A stretch of 64,000 nucleotides of DNA from an uncultured Phascolarctobacterium sp. (GTDB lineage Bacteria; Bacillota; Negativicutes; Acidaminococcales; Acidaminococcaceae): positions 58,506-122,505 of the forward strand of contig CASFJU010000010.1 of NCBI GenBank assembly GCA_949295115.1, written 5' to 3'. The notes beneath the pieces were generated by a model. It was not told the DNA's origin and ran no database searches. It was given only the letters and a program-made list of their open reading frames with translations. Position numbers and translations under genes: made by a program. Within the stretch, counting starts at the first letter, position 1, and each line of letters begins with the position of its first letter. Of this stretch, positions 63,500 through 64,000 are shown piece after piece.

Positions 63500-63532
63500 A
63501 CAGGCTTTCACCTAAAATGTAGGTAAAAGCCT
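63500..63532 (-). terminator. Hairpin after the HTH gene
   Basis: An inverted repeat AACAGGCTTT-ACCT / AGGT-AAAGCCTGTT (one mismatch) lies just after the stop of the gene at 63539-63889. The - strand side downstream is GC/AT mixed without a long T-run, so termination strength is uncertain. Confidence 0.6.
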
Positions 63533-63538
63533 GTTTAT

Positions 63539-63889
63539 TTATTTCTTATCGGTTACACCCTTGCCGTTTACGATAAGTGAAATTGAAGGCTGGCTGATGT
63601 TGAACAAATTGCCGAGGAAAATTTGCGATATTCCTTCTTCCTTATATAGGCGTAAAATTTCGGCGTTTCGTTCCGCGCGGGTTTTAAAGGGGTAGATTTG
63701 TATTTCTTCGTGGTCGATTTTATAACCGTAATCGCGCACGACGATAATTTTGCGGGTGTTATCGGTGTTTCGTACCTTTATTTCCCATGTTTGGATGCCG
63801 GTTTTACTGCGTGGGTTATACAGACAGAACTCTGCTTCGGCCTCACCACATATTTCTTTTAAATATTTGGGGCTTAATTCTGTATTCAA
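63539..63889 (-). CDS. Small protein with C-terminal helix-turn-helix, function unknown
   Basis: A frame of 116 codons starts at TTG 63889, six bases after AGGTG, giving MNTELSPKYLKEICGEAE. A TTG far upstream (63982) would add a lysine-rich stretch with no clear site. The first about 75 residues form a charged domain with WEIKVRNTDNTRKIIVVRDYG, which I do not recognise. The last about 45 residues (RNAEILRLYKEEGISQIFLG onward) look like a helix-turn-helix. It could bind DNA. It may act on the neighbouring toxin locus, but no evidence ties them. The right window edge is 111 bases past its start. Confidence 0.6.
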   Translation of the reverse strand: MNTELSPKYLKEICGEAEAEFCLYNPRSKTGIQTWEIKVRNTDNTRKIIVVRDYGYKIDHEEIQIYPFKTRAERNAEILRLYKEEGISQIFLGNLFNISQPSISLIVNGKGVTDKK

Positions 63890-64000
63890 AATTTTCACCT
63901 CTTTTTTCTTTCGCTTCTTTGTATGTAGTTCTGTGTTTTTGATTAAGTTTTTTCGCTCATGCCCATTCTTTTGACTGACCAAAAGAACGGGCGAAGAAAA

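Overview
The window looks like a chromosomal segment of a Gram-negative-type (diderm) Firmicute, most likely a Negativicutes member. This is an inference from gene content and order, not from a search. Firmicute signs are RNase Y, RNase J, RNase HIII, a PyrR-type attenuator, a B. subtilis-like SOS box variant, and the order dxs-tlyA-nadK-argR-recN. Diderm signs are an ArnT/PMT-type lipid glycosyltransferase with a flippase-like membrane protein, and PilM/N/O-type pilus genes. No rRNA, tRNA, CRISPR array, insertion sequence or prophage was seen.

Layout. The first 29.8 kb is on the + strand. It holds dxs (cut at the left edge), tlyA, nadK, argR, recN and a Nudix hydrolase. An FMN riboswitch follows with the riboflavin genes ribD-ribE-ribBA-ribH, then hslO, recA-recX, rny, rnj, ftsK, rodZ, a YgiQ radical SAM gene, a lipoprotein, rimO, cinA, a DEAD-box helicase, hflX, a methionine-gamma-lyase-family gene, a thioesterase and a 34-residue membrane peptide. 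From 30 kb to the end every recognised protein gene is on the - strand. These are lexA; pduL with two secreted paralogs; an S-adenosylhomocysteine/methylthioadenosine salvage operon (HAD phosphatase, broken mtnP, mtnA, ahcY, class II aldolase, mtaD) running into a two-subunit flavin oxidoreductase (nfnAB-like); larB-larC-rnhC followed by envelope genes; a small pilus cluster; and the complete pyrimidine operon pyrB-pyrC-carA-carB-pyrK-pyrD-pyrF-pyrE behind a PyrR-type leader.

How the parts work together. The rib operon converts GTP and ribulose 5-phosphate to riboflavin under FMN control. The pyr operon encodes all steps from bicarbonate and glutamine to UMP, with the NAD-dependent PyrD/PyrK form of dihydroorotate dehydrogenase. 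recA and lexA share an operator-like motif, CAAACA-NN-TGTTTG, and a similar site lies at the rnj promoter. The salvage operon handles the nucleoside by-products of SAM chemistry, but its mtnP appears inactivated by an internal deletion of about 31 bp while mtaD remains intact.

Most novel-looking item. Upstream of pyrB (63.1-63.5 kb) is a compact candidate type I toxin-antitoxin locus: a 32-residue hydrophobic peptide gene on the - strand, and a convergent antisense RNA with a strong extended -10 promoter on the + strand. The two transcripts share one bidirectional terminator hairpin, so their 3' ends overlap. The toxin -35 region sits in a perfect 18-bp tandem duplication. Other notable points are a JAMM-like metalloprotease motif fused to HflX, a PilM-PilN fusion, and a prepilin peptidase missing its methyltransferase domain.
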